Of a DNA stretch of 64,000 nt, positions 12,173 to 47,609 are shown piece by piece. The position numbers and the translations under genes were made by a program. This DNA comes from Amia ocellicauda (lineage: Eukaryota; Chordata; Actinopteri; Amiiformes; Amiidae): contig NC_089850.1 in assembly GCF_036373705.1 (NCBI RefSeq), positions 20,381,256 to 20,445,255 on the forward strand. Direction: 5' to 3'. Below the pieces are notes generated by a model. That model was not told where the DNA came from and searched no databases. It worked only from the letters and a program-made list of their open reading frames with translations. Position 1 is the first letter of the stretch; each line of letters opens with the position of its first letter.

Positions 12173-13439
12173 TGAGCTCCTACCCCACCAGATCACTCCC
12201 CCTTGAAACCTGCTTTACTTGTTTCCCCTGACATATGAGTTTTGGGTGACAAAAAGGAACAATACCACAAGTAATGTGCACTGTTCTTGGACACTTGAGA
12301 GGGGAACATTTTAGGGACCATTGTACAATGAGCATTGAACATCAGTGTTGTACACCTTCCAGGCAGAATTTAAAAGGCATAACATAAAACACACAAACAG
12401 CAGTAGTTGGAGAGCGAGATGAGTGCAAAAATAACCAGTAATCAGAACTGAAGTACAAGATGCAAAGGGATTTATTTAAAAGAGGAGGATTATATACAAC
12501 TATATACAACCGTAAAGGCCAGACGTTAGACAAAACAATACATATAGGGAAAAATTATGACTTGGGCAGTGTCGGCTAACCACTACAACAAAACAAATCC
12601 TTATCTAAGCTAGTCTGGAAAGGGGATCCACTTACCTATCTCGTATTACTTGGCGGACCCTAACTAACTACACTAACTAAACTGTCTAATCCTCACAACT
12701 AATACAGAAGGGAGACAACCGCCCTTACTTAAATGCCTAGTGTGCTATACAAAGAATTCACCTTCCTGTTTTCCACTGAACTAAGTCACTAACAATTGCA
12801 CAATTAACAAAGTGATGAAACTAAACGACAGGAGAACAGTAGGCGATCACACAGGAAAATACTAACAACAAAGGTAGGCTACAACTAACAGGGTATAGTG
12901 ACACAAATCACATTCTGTCTGTCCGCTGACGGAAAAGAGAAATGACAGCTCTTATACATGGGAGACGGACACATCTGATTGTACCGGAACACACAGGAAC
13001 AGCAGAGTATGAATGAGATGGGATATGAACCAATCACAGCCCGACACCTTCGTAAAAGAGGGATTGGGAGAACACAGAGCACAGAACACAACAGCAAGAA
13101 CAAGTACACACACAAGAGTACATAACAGTCTCTTTTAACAATGCAGAGACTGAATGACAAAAAATACTGACAGATAAACATGTACATGTGAATAAACATA
13201 ATTCATTCACACACATTGGTGGGAATCACCCTTATCCTTGTTTTCCCTACATGACAATTTGAATAAAAATGCAAAGTCATCTATCAAGATTTGTTATTTT
13301 TGCTTGTTGTTATCACAGAAATGTTATTGTTGTGTTCATTTATGGTGCGCAGCAAGCACAGCCACTGTATGTCTTGGGGTATGCAGGTGGAATACGATGA
13401 GGTCTTTCTGTTTGACACTGTAATATAGTTTCACAGTTC

Positions 13440-13893
13440 AGGATGAAGGTTCTGAACATTGTTTTGAAGTTTAGCTGTTTGGTCTTTCCTGTAGCGATGT
13501 ATGGATGTGAAAGTTGGACAATCAAGAAAAATGATGATTGTAAAATGGACTCCTTTGAACTCTGGTGTTGGCAACGGCTTTTGCGCATTCTCTGGATTGC
13601 CAGAAGAACAAATCAATCAATTCTAGACCAAATCAAGCCAGAACGATCACTGGAATCATTTGTGATCAAATTGAAGCTGGCATAGAGGACTCCCTGGAAC
13701 AAACCATAATGTCTGGAATGATGGAAGGAAAACAAAAAAGAGGAAAACCAAGATCAAGGTGGTTGGATGCAGTTAAGAACGATACGAACATGATTTCCCA
13801 AGACATAAATCAATGACCGAGACCATTGGAGGAACTTCATCCATCGGATCACCAAGAGTCGGACACGGCCGAATGGATGAAACAACAACAAAA
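13440..13893 (+). mobile_element. 3' end of an RTE/BovB-like LINE (C-terminal reverse transcriptase and tail)
   Basis: The first frame encodes VFPVAMYGCESWTIKK, then FELWCWQRLLRILWIARRTN and QSILDQIKPERSLE. After a frameshift another frame reads DSLEQTIMSGMMEGKQKRGK and PRSRWLDAV. A third part ends with HQESDTAEWMKQQQ, followed by an ACAACAACAA-type 3' tail. This order is the C-terminal signature of RTE-clade elements, well known from BovB of ruminants and squamates. The YFGHxxR segment that usually sits between the first two pieces is deleted. No 5' part is present. Confidence 0.8.
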
Positions 13894-14426
13894 AGTTGCT
13901 CGTTCTGTGCAAGATGTCTATAGTGCAAGAACTGTGTGGCTCTGGGATTTGACCTCCAGTTCTCAGCTTGTCACTTCAGACACAGAGAGATGCGTATGGT
14001 ACTGTCTCCTAGGTGCACCGCCACGTCTGGCCACTAGAGAGCGGCCTGCAGCCTCACACGCTGGCCTGGCTCTCATGCCCGGGCTTCCCAAACCATGTGA
14101 CTCATACTGGCACAACAGCAGCCTGTTATTGAAACTGCACTGCCAATACCACAAGATCTGCACATAAACCAGGCAACACAGCCATGCATGTCAGTGGTAA
14201 CACTGGACCACTATACTACACTATACTATACTATTATAGGCTTACTATACTATACTGTACTATGCTATAGCCTACTTATCAATCTTGTATCTTATATTAA
14301 TTATATATTTCCAGTATCTGTTGAAGACTGACCGAATAAATGCATCTTTCTATGGTGTTATTTTAAGTCTGGAGTAAAATAGACCTTAATACAAATAATA
14401 ACGATGTATAAATTCGGATTAGAATG

Positions 14427-14429
<3 letters not shown>

Positions 14430-14459
<30 letters not shown>
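14430..14459. repeat. (ATT)n microsatellite
   Basis: Ten ATT units in a row. A short (AT)n run follows at about 14503-14519. Confidence 0.95.
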
Positions 14460-14460
<1 letters not shown>

Positions 14461-15214
14461 ACAAATAACAATTATTACTATTATTCGTTTATAATAGCCA
14501 AATATATATATATATATATTGAAATGTACTATTAATAATGTATACATTAAAGAAACTTTAAAAGTACTTTAACATACCGCGATATCACAGTCAAAACATT
14601 GACCTGAAGATTTATGAATATATTGAAGGTATGCAAATATATAGCAGCCTCTGAGTTTGATCATAATTATGACACACATTATAATGAAGGTGCAGCAGCC
14701 ACAAGCACACGGCATGAATGGCGCAGTGCAGAAACTGTTAAACTGTATCTGCAGACATTTTGCCTGGTCGTAAAGGTCGCGATTGCAGTGCCGCGGATTT
14801 GCGCACATCTGCACGACCACGCCGATCCCATTGGAGGAGCCGCGCAGATCCCGGCAGACCTGCGCACATCTGCGCTCCGCCAACGCCAGCAAATATCCTC
14901 GGCGAGCTGCGAGAGGCTTTCCGGTGTGTCTGTGCGCACAAACGCGCTGCTCCCACCGCACCGGCGCTCAGCATGCAGCGGCCCGGCCACTGAACCCGCC
15001 GAGGAGCCCCGCAGCGGACACGCAGTCGCCCGGCCTCGCCGCCTCCTCGGGTCAAAGGGCAGCCTGTGTTTAGTGATGTATTAACATCAGTCCGGCGCTC
15101 CTAAGATCTGCCCTGTTTTTCTCCCTGGCTGGAGAGAGGAATGTGTGATTGAGGAAGCGAGGACAGCAGAAAACGCCAAGAGGCTCTCAACGCGCAGAAG
15201 CCAATGCAGCAAGG

Positions 15215-38127
<22,913 letters not shown>

Positions 38128-39183
38128 AGACGCCCCCTGAGACAGACGCAATTCCAGAGCACACCAATCCAACAGCAGTCTTCTGTTATTCTTTATTCTT
38201 TCCTTTTTTTTTTTTTTTTTTTTTAAGATCTCTATATATATCTATATATACGTTCACAATTAATTTAATATTCTGTAATTTACAGTTACTCTGACAAAAA
38301 AATCTTTAAAAAAACAAGAAAAAAACTAAATGGAGACCTGACAATATTGACATGATATTACTAGTGCACTTTTCAATGGTTCCAGCACCGCAATACAATC
38401 GTCTTCCTGTATCGAGTCTCGCCGCGTTGTTACTAGAGAGTCCACTGAGAGATGGAGTCTGGATATCGGCGGTGTGGCTGACGCACTTCCTGACTATGCA
38501 TAGGTTACCTTTACAGGCATTCTTTATAATTGCAAGATGCGTATTGGACCTGCAGGCTGATGAGGGCCAGGTTAGTTTCCTCAAAAACATAAACAAACAA
38601 AAATATATCTATAATGAATTACCATAACAATAATAACAGAAGTGTATTTATGTTTGGGATGATCTTTTATTCCCGATGGCTAATTCTGTATCTGCGTCTC
38701 GAGGGCTGCTGCTCTCACTCTGTCTGTGGTGCCGGCTCACTCGAGTGGAGCAGCACAGACCGGAAGTGACCCGACGCCTCGCAGCCTCTTCATGCGTCCC
38801 GGTTCACTTGCAGAATACTAACTGGTGTGTGACGTCTGTGCACAGCGCTAGATTGTTTTGCCTGTTCTTTCATATCAGTCCTCAATACAGCCGTAGCAAA
38901 CGTTTTTTTGTTTGTTTTTGTGGATTAATGGTTTTCTCTTCCTCCTTTTGACGCATTTAATTATGAAGCCCAATGTTGTACACTACCACCTCCACCAAAT
39001 TGCAGGAAAATCACCGAATGCCACTCTCTTCCAAAGCTAATGCCAAACACTCATGTTGTAACGGTCTGTAAAAGTACCTGCGTGCTTCGCCGCACATCTG
39101 TTGCCTTACTATAATATAATATAATGCCATAAATTGGAATTATTTGTATCTTTTAGTTTTTTGAGCTGGTAAGGAAAATTAAA
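38128..39183 (+). other. snx9: snx9 3' untranslated region (end inferred)
   Basis: Downstream of the TAG at 38125-38127 the DNA is AT-rich, with a T20 run at about 38207-38226. The first plausible polyadenylation signal variant is ATTAAA at 39178-39183; no AATAAA was seen earlier. The transcript end therefore remains a guess. Confidence 0.4.
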
Positions 39184-39315
39184 ACCATGTTTCTTGGAGC
39201 TGCAATTACTTGTTTGTGTTTGTAAGTTTCTGAATAGAAACAATGTACAAATAGTCTGCTTCTGTGCATTTTTTTGTACATTAGTTTTCCTTTACCCACC
39301 AGTCTGGGATGCTTC

Positions 39316-39626
39316 GGGGAAGAAGAGGGGGAGGGGGGATTTAGACGGAGTTGGGAGGGAAATGGAGAGAGGCAGTGAGAGATCGAGATAGGGGGAGAGA
39401 GACGGGGAGAAATGGACAGAGATGAGAGAGATGGCTGGTGCGGTCCGGGGGGGGGGGTTGACATGCAGTCCAGGTGCCGACGAAGTGGTGTCCCGGGAGG
39501 GGGGGGTTTCGGGCCCACATGTGAATTGACCGGTCCACCGAACTAAGAGGTGGACCAGCCCCTCTGGCATTTATCCGGATTTGCCCGATGGCCAGTCCGC
39601 CTATGGGGAGGCGGGGAGGGGGGGGA
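39316..39626 (+). repeat. G-run-rich purine block
   Basis: Multiple G tracts on the plus strand (39327-39331, 39333-39338, 39447-39457 with 11 G, 39499-39506, 39605-39608, 39613-39616, 39618-39625) lie among GAGA-rich sequence. Several windows satisfy a G-quadruplex pattern. No gene is evident. It lies between the 3' ends of snx9 and the fibrinogen-domain gene. Confidence 0.7.
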
Positions 39627-39639
39627 GACGGAGAGAAAT

Positions 39640-41449
39640 GGAAAGAGATGGGGGAGAGAGACAGAGTAGAGATTCAAAAGTAAGTAAATTCAGAAGGTAG
39701 GACAGAACCGCTCTGATGGCAGTGGGCTGGTCTGGTCCAGTGTGAGCAGAATGACAACGAGCGATCCCCCCGCACAGCCGTCCCGGGCCTCTGCTCGGGC
39801 AGCTCTGAAGGAGCAGCTGTGGCGGCAGGATCTTGGAGTGGCGCCCGCGGGAGGAAACGGCAGGGCCTGAAGAATGGGCGTCTGTGTCCAGGCCTGCAGG
39901 CCCGCGTCCGGTGCAGCCAGCCTGTGCGCTCATGGAGGTCAGCTGATCAGAGAGCGGCAGAGACTGAGAGGCCGGAGCATGCAGGCTGGAGCAGAGGTTG
40001 GACCGCAGCGTGGGTGACCAGGTGCGTTATTTAATGGTATAGTGTCACGGTCTGGAATTCAGGGGGCAGCACTATCACATTCTGGGGGAGGTTGGTGGAT
40101 TGGAAAATTAACAAGATTTCAATCCTGCCATTTTACACATGGAGGCAAGACTCTCCCCCTGTCAGGAAATGGTCTCTCCCAACTTGATTTAAGCAGACAA
40201 CAGAAGACAAGGCAACTTTACTCTTTATTTTAAACATACACAGTCTCTATAAACGTGTGGGTATTGTTTTTTTTAAGTGATTAACAATCTTGTCACCCAA
40301 TGAAGGATTCACAAAGCTGGAGCAGAGTTCGAAAAGACTTTTCACGTATTAACTCACATCCAGGATCAGACGCATACTTCCACACATCTGAAATGCAAAG
40401 CTTTCAACCTACGCAACAAGTAGGTGTTGCAGATTACAGGTGACTCCTCAACTAAGCATTGCAAAATATATTTACACCCATGAGTAACAAGTCCTCTACT
40501 GCCGACGAATGATACTTAACAAAATATATTTTTTTGTTTGGTTGTTGGGTTTTTATGAGATCACGGTTATGGGGAATTTGTAACAGTTATGTTAATGTAT
40601 CTCAAGCTTGTAACAGCTGATGCCTCCAAAGCACAGTTTTAGCCGAGATTGTTTATTCTCTCTCTGGACACAATTTCAGTTGCCTACAACCCCCCTCCCC
40701 GACAGGTTTGGAGTCCATTATAATGCCCAATCATTGAAACTGTTTTAATGACACATTTCAGCACTCTTCGGACTCCAGGCAGGCTTCCTTCATTCTTGTG
40801 CAGCCGAGGGAGATGTCTGGCCTTATTTTGCAATGTTTCCCAAGAGATTTTGTCTGGTTTGCTTTTTCATGTCCGAGAAGAAAACAGTTTCAACCTTTGG
40901 ATGACTAATTCCAGATATTACCTCTGTCAGTGGCCCAAACAATGCAGTCCTCCTTTAAGGTCCTTTTATAAACAGTCTACTGTCACTCATTTCTATCCCT
41001 TCAGAGCACCTTCATAGATTCTTGTTGGTAATGAAACATACAGAGCCCGGGGCAGGCGTGTGGCAGTGCGTGTTGGCCTGATTTTGATTTGTTTTGTCTT
41101 GTTCTGGCAAGTCTGATAATGGACACAATCCTGCAAAAACACAGAGCTACTCAAGAGTGAGGGACAGGCCCACTTTGATCAACTGAAGTATTGGTTCTAG
41201 GTTCGACAGAGGCGCCGTCTCCTCCGAGAGTCTTTACCGCGATCGACCCAATCGTGCAGCAGAGGTTCTGTACAGAAGGCTGGACACCTACAAAACTGGG
41301 CGTTTAACAGCATCCACCTTGCTTGATTTTGGCATTTTGGAACAGCATCTCCATTTTTTTTATATTTTGTTTTATGGAATGCAGAAATAAATACATTTTT
41401 GTGAAAACAAACGAAATAAAAGACTTCTTCACGGAACGTCCAGAGCGTG
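39640..41449. other. Intergenic region between snx9 and the fibrinogen-domain gene (convergent)
   Basis: A GC- and CpG-richer patch covers about 39760-40030; otherwise the DNA is AT-rich. Possible minus-strand AATAAA signals for the neighbouring gene are at 40652-40657 and 40224-40229 (TTTATT on plus). No open frame shows a domain. Confidence 0.5.
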
Positions 41450-44400
41450 TCACGGAGAGAGCCGGGGGCGGAATGTGCGGGGCCGAATCATCATGCTCAC
41501 TTTCTTCATGGAGTAGTAGTCCGAGTCCTTCCAGGCGTACCACACGATTCCGTCAGGTCCCAGCAGGTTCTTTCCCTTCGCGGAGTAACGGCCACCCTGG
41601 GAAGACAGATCTTCATAAGCCTGGTCATATAAACCCCCGGTACCAGTCCCTCCTTTTCAAAACATCTAGACCTAATGATAGGGCCTGATTGAACAAGAAG
41701 GCCCTTTTGAGAAACCCAGGTAAAGACTAAGATAAGAATTGATTGCCAAACAAAAAAGTTGACCCCTGATTTTTCTGCCACCAAGTCAATTATTTTAAAT
41801 ACAATTTTCATGGTTGGAAAAAGGGGGATGTGTGAAACCTTATATTAAACTTTTAAAGTGAGTTACTAGCCAGTGAGGCTTTTAAAAATCACTTTGCAAC
41901 CAACTTCAAAATTCGCCATTTTTTAAAATCAATCGATTCCGTGTTGGCTGTTGTTGCCTACCTTGTAGTAAACCCCGTTGAGGTTGGAGAAGAAGCACTG
42001 ATGGTACCACCAGCCACCATGGGATATTTCGGCGCAGATGTTGCCGGTGTCAGGGGTGCTGAAGCTGCGTTTGTTGTGATACCAGCTGAAGGAGTCCTCC
42101 ACCGTCCCACTGAACCCATTCACATGGAGGCGATAGTGATTAGCCTCCTCCTCAATGCTGACAAAGATGGAGCATAAAGGGGTCTCTGAATAAATATCAC
42201 CAGCATTGGGCTGAAATATAATTACATTGTTGCTGACAGTGACCTTCATGTATGTACATAAATATGTCAATCTGCACACACACAGCCTGAGGTCAACCGA
42301 AGTTGACATGTTTTCTTTTCCATTATTTACATTTCAGCTCTCCTGGACTTCAAAAGTAGGATTGCAAAACAAGACAAAACTCAATCCTCCCACAACTGTA
42401 TTCTCTCTTAGTTTTGGAAAGTCTAGTTGTACTGAAAGGTGGGAGTTTTATCCCTCCCTCCACCTCCGCACTGCGTTCACAGTGTACTGATGAGTGCTTC
42501 ATAATAAGCAGAAGGTTTGTTTCATAGTGTGGCAGTCTTTTAACTACATCATTCAAAGCACCTTTACATTCACATGTTGTGGCTGCACAATGTCAAACCG
42601 ACTGAAAATACTGTGATGTTAAAGAGTAAAGGGTGTGTAAGGTCACGTGCAATATTCAACCCATGAAATGCCGTACCAGTTTGCACATGGTCTCAGACTC
42701 CGTGAGAATGAGGTCTAAGCTGTACGGAGGTAGTTTACCCACCCGTGCTGCTGGTGAGAAGTGGGGCACCAGAACACTGGGCGAGAGGTACTTCTCACTG
42801 TTAATGCAGCACGAAGCATGTGTGCTCTGGGAGGGGTCTACACACACACACACACACACACAATGATGCTGACACAGGGGATTGACACTTAAAAATGTCA
42901 CAACAGCTGCAAGGTTTGGGTTGAATGATCAGCTCAGCAAATTGAGAAGGAAGGAGGAACACAGACACAGCCGACTAAAACCTTGAGATTTTCACAACAC
43001 CTAAACCAAAAACCAGAGAAACAGGAAGTGAAACTGCAACCAAAAACATTCTGCAAACGGTTAGCCCGGCTGTTTCCCACACCCTGCTGCAGAGGCAACT
43101 CGGGAATCGGCATTGTACATAAGAAGCAGCACGGAGCCTTGAGTGTTTGTAATCACTGCACCAGTGGAAGAGGATCTGGTGTTATCGCTGTATTTCCTTC
43201 CTTTGTTTTTGGGAGACCCAAATAACCTAATAAATAATGTACAAATAGACTAAGAAAGAGCTGACTGCAAAGAGACACCACCCAGCAGTGAAACAGCAGC
43301 TCGTCTCCTGAATACATTTCAGCAAAGGTACAAACTGCGCAACGGATGTGTAAGAAGACAGTCATTCGAAGTGCCTAACGAGTTTTAAAGGTAGTGGGAA
43401 GTTCAGGTCTCAAGAGGGTGTGGCTGGGCACACTGGTGACTGGTGTCACTGGAGAAGTACTGGAGAGCTGCTCTCCAGTCATGACTTCTGAGGAAAGGTG
43501 ATGGTAAGAGCGGTCGTTGTACCTGAAGCTCTCGTACAGGGCGTGCTTGTGCTTGTTGTTCCAGTCCTCCAGGTCGATGCGCAGGGAGTAGTCCCCCTGT
43601 GAGGAGATGTCATGGATGTAGTCGTTGCCCAGCCAGAACTCGGTGTGCATGTCCCCAAAGCCCTCCTTGTACTCCTTCCAGCTGCGGTTGAAGTTGACTG
43701 AGCCGTCCTGCCGCCTCTGGATCATGGTCCACCCCCCACCTGAGTGGACAGACATAAGATGGCAAAGCGGTGATGGGAGTGCACACCTCCTCCTGTCCCT
43801 GTATACGACTCCTATAGCTAGACACACTGCTGTATCATCCTGTATAGACTACAGCTGTGGGTTTGATAGCCCTGAAGGCAGTGCTCCTACTGAAGGACAA
43901 GCGAACAGGCCTACCTTCAGTCTCCATGTCACAGAACACCTCCACGGGCAGTCCTCCCATCGACGGGACCACAGTGTAGATCCCCGTCCTCCTCACTCCA
44001 TTATAGTAAATGGAGGCGCAGTCTATCGGGCAGTTTCTCACGTGCTGGATTTCTGGAATGGAAAGGCACAGCCGATTCAGGAGCTGCAGAAATGCTTTGT
44101 GTCTTTTTACTATCCTGGTTTTGTTACTGGAAAAAATATAACATTTAGAAAGAAAAGTTAGATAGAAAATGATGGTTCAGTGGCTCGTGGTCTCTCTCTT
44201 CTCAGTGTAATAGCTTTTGCATTTATTCACAGACAATAAATCGGTTACAGGAAACAGCAACACAGTGCTGAGCGTACATGAAACTGTACATATATACATG
44301 TGTATAATCTTCAAAAAACAGCATAAGAACAATATCAACAAACAAGAGCTCCCCTACACACGCTGCAGGTTTAATGGTACAGTTCATGGAGGGGCTTTTG

Positions 44401-47400
44401 GCTCCCTCCTGTGGCCAAAGAAGATATTACTAATAATGTCCTGTTACGTTTCTGGTTACCTCATTTGTCTGCTGTTTTTGATTGCCTTTCAATTCTAAAT
44501 TATTTACTGTATTCCTGACTGGCTTGGCAATTGCTTAACTATTAGTAGCTTGTAATTTAAGCAGTTGCAAACATTTATTTATCATGCCTAACTAGAAGTC
44601 TGAAAATATAGAGGTGAGAGATCCATTTGAAATATGTAAATTCACAACAATATCAGTGGGTTTGTTGAGAGGCCAGCCTGGAGGAAATCCAGAACTCACT
44701 GGGATCGCTGGGATGGGTCTGGAGGAACTCTGTATTCAGGAATAACTAATTTCCACTTGTTTACAGTGCCTGTTCCCTGATCTCTGCCTGCCCCATAGGC
44801 ATGGGAAGGGGGTGCCGAGATGCTGCAGCACCCCCTGCTTGTGCTTAACGCAGTGATGAGAATCGCAATATATGTATACACCGATCAGCCATAACATTAT
44901 GACCACTGACAGGTGAAGTGAATAACACTGATAATCTTGTTATCATGGCACCTGTCAGTGGGTGGGATATATTAGGCAGCAAGTGAACATTCTGTCCTCA
45001 AAGTTGATGTGTTAGAAGCAGGAAAAATGGGCAGCGTAAGGATCTGAGCGACTTTGACAAGGGCCAAATTGTGATGACTAGACGACTGGGTCATAGCATC
45101 TCCAAAACTGCAGCTCTTGTGGGGTGTTCCCAGTCTGCAGTGGTCAGTACCTATCAAAAGTGGTCCAAGGAAGGAAAAGCGGTGAACCGGCGACAGGGTC
45201 ATGGGCGGCCAAGGCTCACTGATGCACGTGGGGAGCGAAGGCTGGACCGTGTGGTCCGATCCAACAGACGAGCTACTGTAGCTCAAATTGCTGAAAAAGT
45301 TCATGCTGGTTCTGATAGAAAGGTGTCAGAACACACAGTGCATCGCAGTTTGTTGCGTATGGGGCTGCGTAGCCGCAGACCAGTCAGGGTGCCCATGCTG
45401 ACCCCTGTCCACTGCCGAAAGCGCCTACAATGGGCACATGAGCATCAGAACTGGACCACGGAGCAATGGAAGAAGGTGGCCTGGTCTGATGAATCACGAG
45501 ATCAAGGTGTTGACTTGGCCTCCAAATTCCCCAGATCTCAATCCAATCGAGCATCTGTGGGATGTGCTGGACAAACGAGTCCGATCCATGGAGGCCCCAC
45601 CTCGCAACTTACAGGACTTAAAGGATCTGCTGCTGACGTCTTGGTGCCAGATACCACAGCACACCTTCAGAGGTCTAGTGGAGTCCATGCCTCGATGGGT
45701 CAGGGCTGTTTTGATGGCAAAAGGGGGACCTACACAACATTAGACAGGTGGTCATAATGTTATGGCTGATCGGTGTATAATATTGTTCAACGCTGCCACC
45801 CTACACAATGTTGTTAATGCGCTGTTGATTTTATAGTTTGAGAAGCTGGTAGCATAGATCGGGTCAAGTGTTGGCATCGTCAGTACCTTTAATAGCCATA
45901 TTTGTTGTTCTGTTTGCAAGCAAGCTGTTCAGTTACATGTTTGTGTTGGTAAATGGCAATTTCAGACTGGCTGTAAATGCATAAAATGGACTTGTGGGTT
46001 AGTAGTGTTGTGTATTATGGGAGCAAAATATACCTTGTTTCTGTTGTGTGCAGTATGTTATTTATTCTCACTCTGTGTGCTGAGGTGTGCCTGTTTGTGT
46101 TTATTCCAAGTTGCGACTGGGCGTTTTGGGTCGGCTAACTATAATCTATAATCTATATAATCTACTATAAGTAGTAGTTGTAGTTGTATTAGTAGTAGTA
46201 GTACTAGTAGGCTAATCTGTTTTTGCTCATCGTTACATGACCACGATTTGTGTGTGTGTGGCTGGTGTATGTGAATTATACCACTATCTATGCTTAAGCT
46301 CCTCCCTGCAAAATATTTAAATAAATACATTGATAAAGCAACTAATAATAATAAAAAATTACTTTCGGTCGACAGGTCTCCTGTTCAAAACATCTTCCCG
46401 CGTCTCTGCCTGGCCCTACAATTCATTTGAATCCAACATTACTTTGTGACCTTATGTGAGTACTTATAGAACACAATGTTGTGAATACACTATTGATTAT
46501 TGACTCATGGGCTTCTTGTAGGGATGGCACGTAGCCTTGGATAAAGGCACGCACCAAATGAACAAAGGAGAAATAACTTGAAGCACAGGTGTCTGGAGAG
46601 CAGAGCACTCTGAGTGACGCAGGGAAGGAGCGCAGACACCGCGGGTCGTGGGTAGTTCTCCTCCGTGACTCACAGACTGTTTCATAGTAAAGTTATTGAA
46701 CAGCACGAAGCCTCTTGCCTGAACAGCAAGTTCATATCCCAGTCAGAAAAGGCTCTCCTAGCGGGAGGCACTGACTAAATACCACTTTGCCTTCCACTAC
46801 TCTTTTCTTTTCGTACAGGGCACATACCATCATGGCTGCAATGATAGCCTCAGCACACTTCCTCCCCTTACTGTGCTCCCCGTTTAGTTTATTTTGCTAT
46901 AGTTTATGCATTGCTGGCCTTGTTGACCGCAGTCCTACCTGGGTGCAGGGCCTTCTGGGGGCTGATGAGGGGCCCACGGACGATGTTGATCATGCAGCCC
47001 GGGTCGCGTCGCACCTTCTCCACCGTCATGGACAGGTTGTGTATCTGCGCCTGCAGGTCGTACACCAGCGAGCCGTGGATGTGCAGCAGCGTGTTGGCCT
47101 CGGCGTAGTGCTGCTCCAGCTCACGGAAGCGGTGCTCCAGAGACGAGTTCAGACTGTTCCTCTCCTCGTTCTGCTCGGGGAGGAAGGGTGGGGAGCCCCA
47201 TTTTGGTTGGCTCTTTGGAACGGTGTACATTGTTTTTTGTTTGTTTGTTTGTTTGTTTGATCATTTGAAAATCTGGAAAGCAGGACAGTGTAGCTCAGTG
47301 TCCTTCAAAATCCTGTTTCTGGTTCTCATTCCACCCAAGCTCTGAATGTGTTTGTTTAAATTCATCAAACTAGTCTGAACTTTTTCCCTGCAACTAATGT

Positions 47401-47576
47401 AGTTGATTGAGAGAGGGAGAGGCATAAACATTGGCCGGATTGAGGATTTCCAGGACTGGGTTTGAAGAACACTGGTATAGGTATTGAACAACACTGACTA
47501 AATGTGGCTGAAGAACAGCTGTGTGGTTCAATGGATCAGTTAAGGTGGTAAAAAATTAGGGAGAGCAATTTATCAA

Positions 47577-47609
<33 letters not shown>

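Larger units (their letters stand above)
12174..14760. other. Intergenic region between the MOXD gene and snx9
   Basis: No gene is supported here. Short frames at 12885-13216 (minus) show no domain. A LINE fragment (13440-13893) and an (ATT)n run (14430-14459) are annotated separately, and a TACTATAC-rich simple stretch covers about 14209-14280. The MOXD gene (minus) and snx9 (plus) are head to head, so this 2.6 kb contains the MOXD promoter, while the snx9 promoter lies in the adjacent CpG-rich block. Confidence 0.6.
44053..46938 (-). other. Intron of the fibrinogen-domain gene carrying a Tc1-like element
   Basis: This intron joins the coiled-coil exon (47170-46939) to the first fibrinogen-domain exon (44052-43915). 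It holds the Tc1-like element at 44879-45775 and AT-rich unique sequence, including a GTAGTA simple stretch near 46168-46210. No additional exon is required by the splice phases (1 to 1). Confidence 0.7.

Noticed and set aside
12300-13230. A possible LTR or other large transposon
   Set aside because: The sequence has a repeat-like feel, but no terminal repeats, coding domain or target duplication could be seen.
14614-15084. Overlapping open frames on both strands upstream of snx9
   Set aside because: They sit in a CpG-rich block where stop codons are rare; no frame has a recognisable domain or splice support.
46787-47260. A 157-codon plus-strand frame
   Set aside because: It is the antisense shadow of the coiled-coil exon 47170-46939 of the fibrinogen-domain gene, whose splice phases fit its neighbours.
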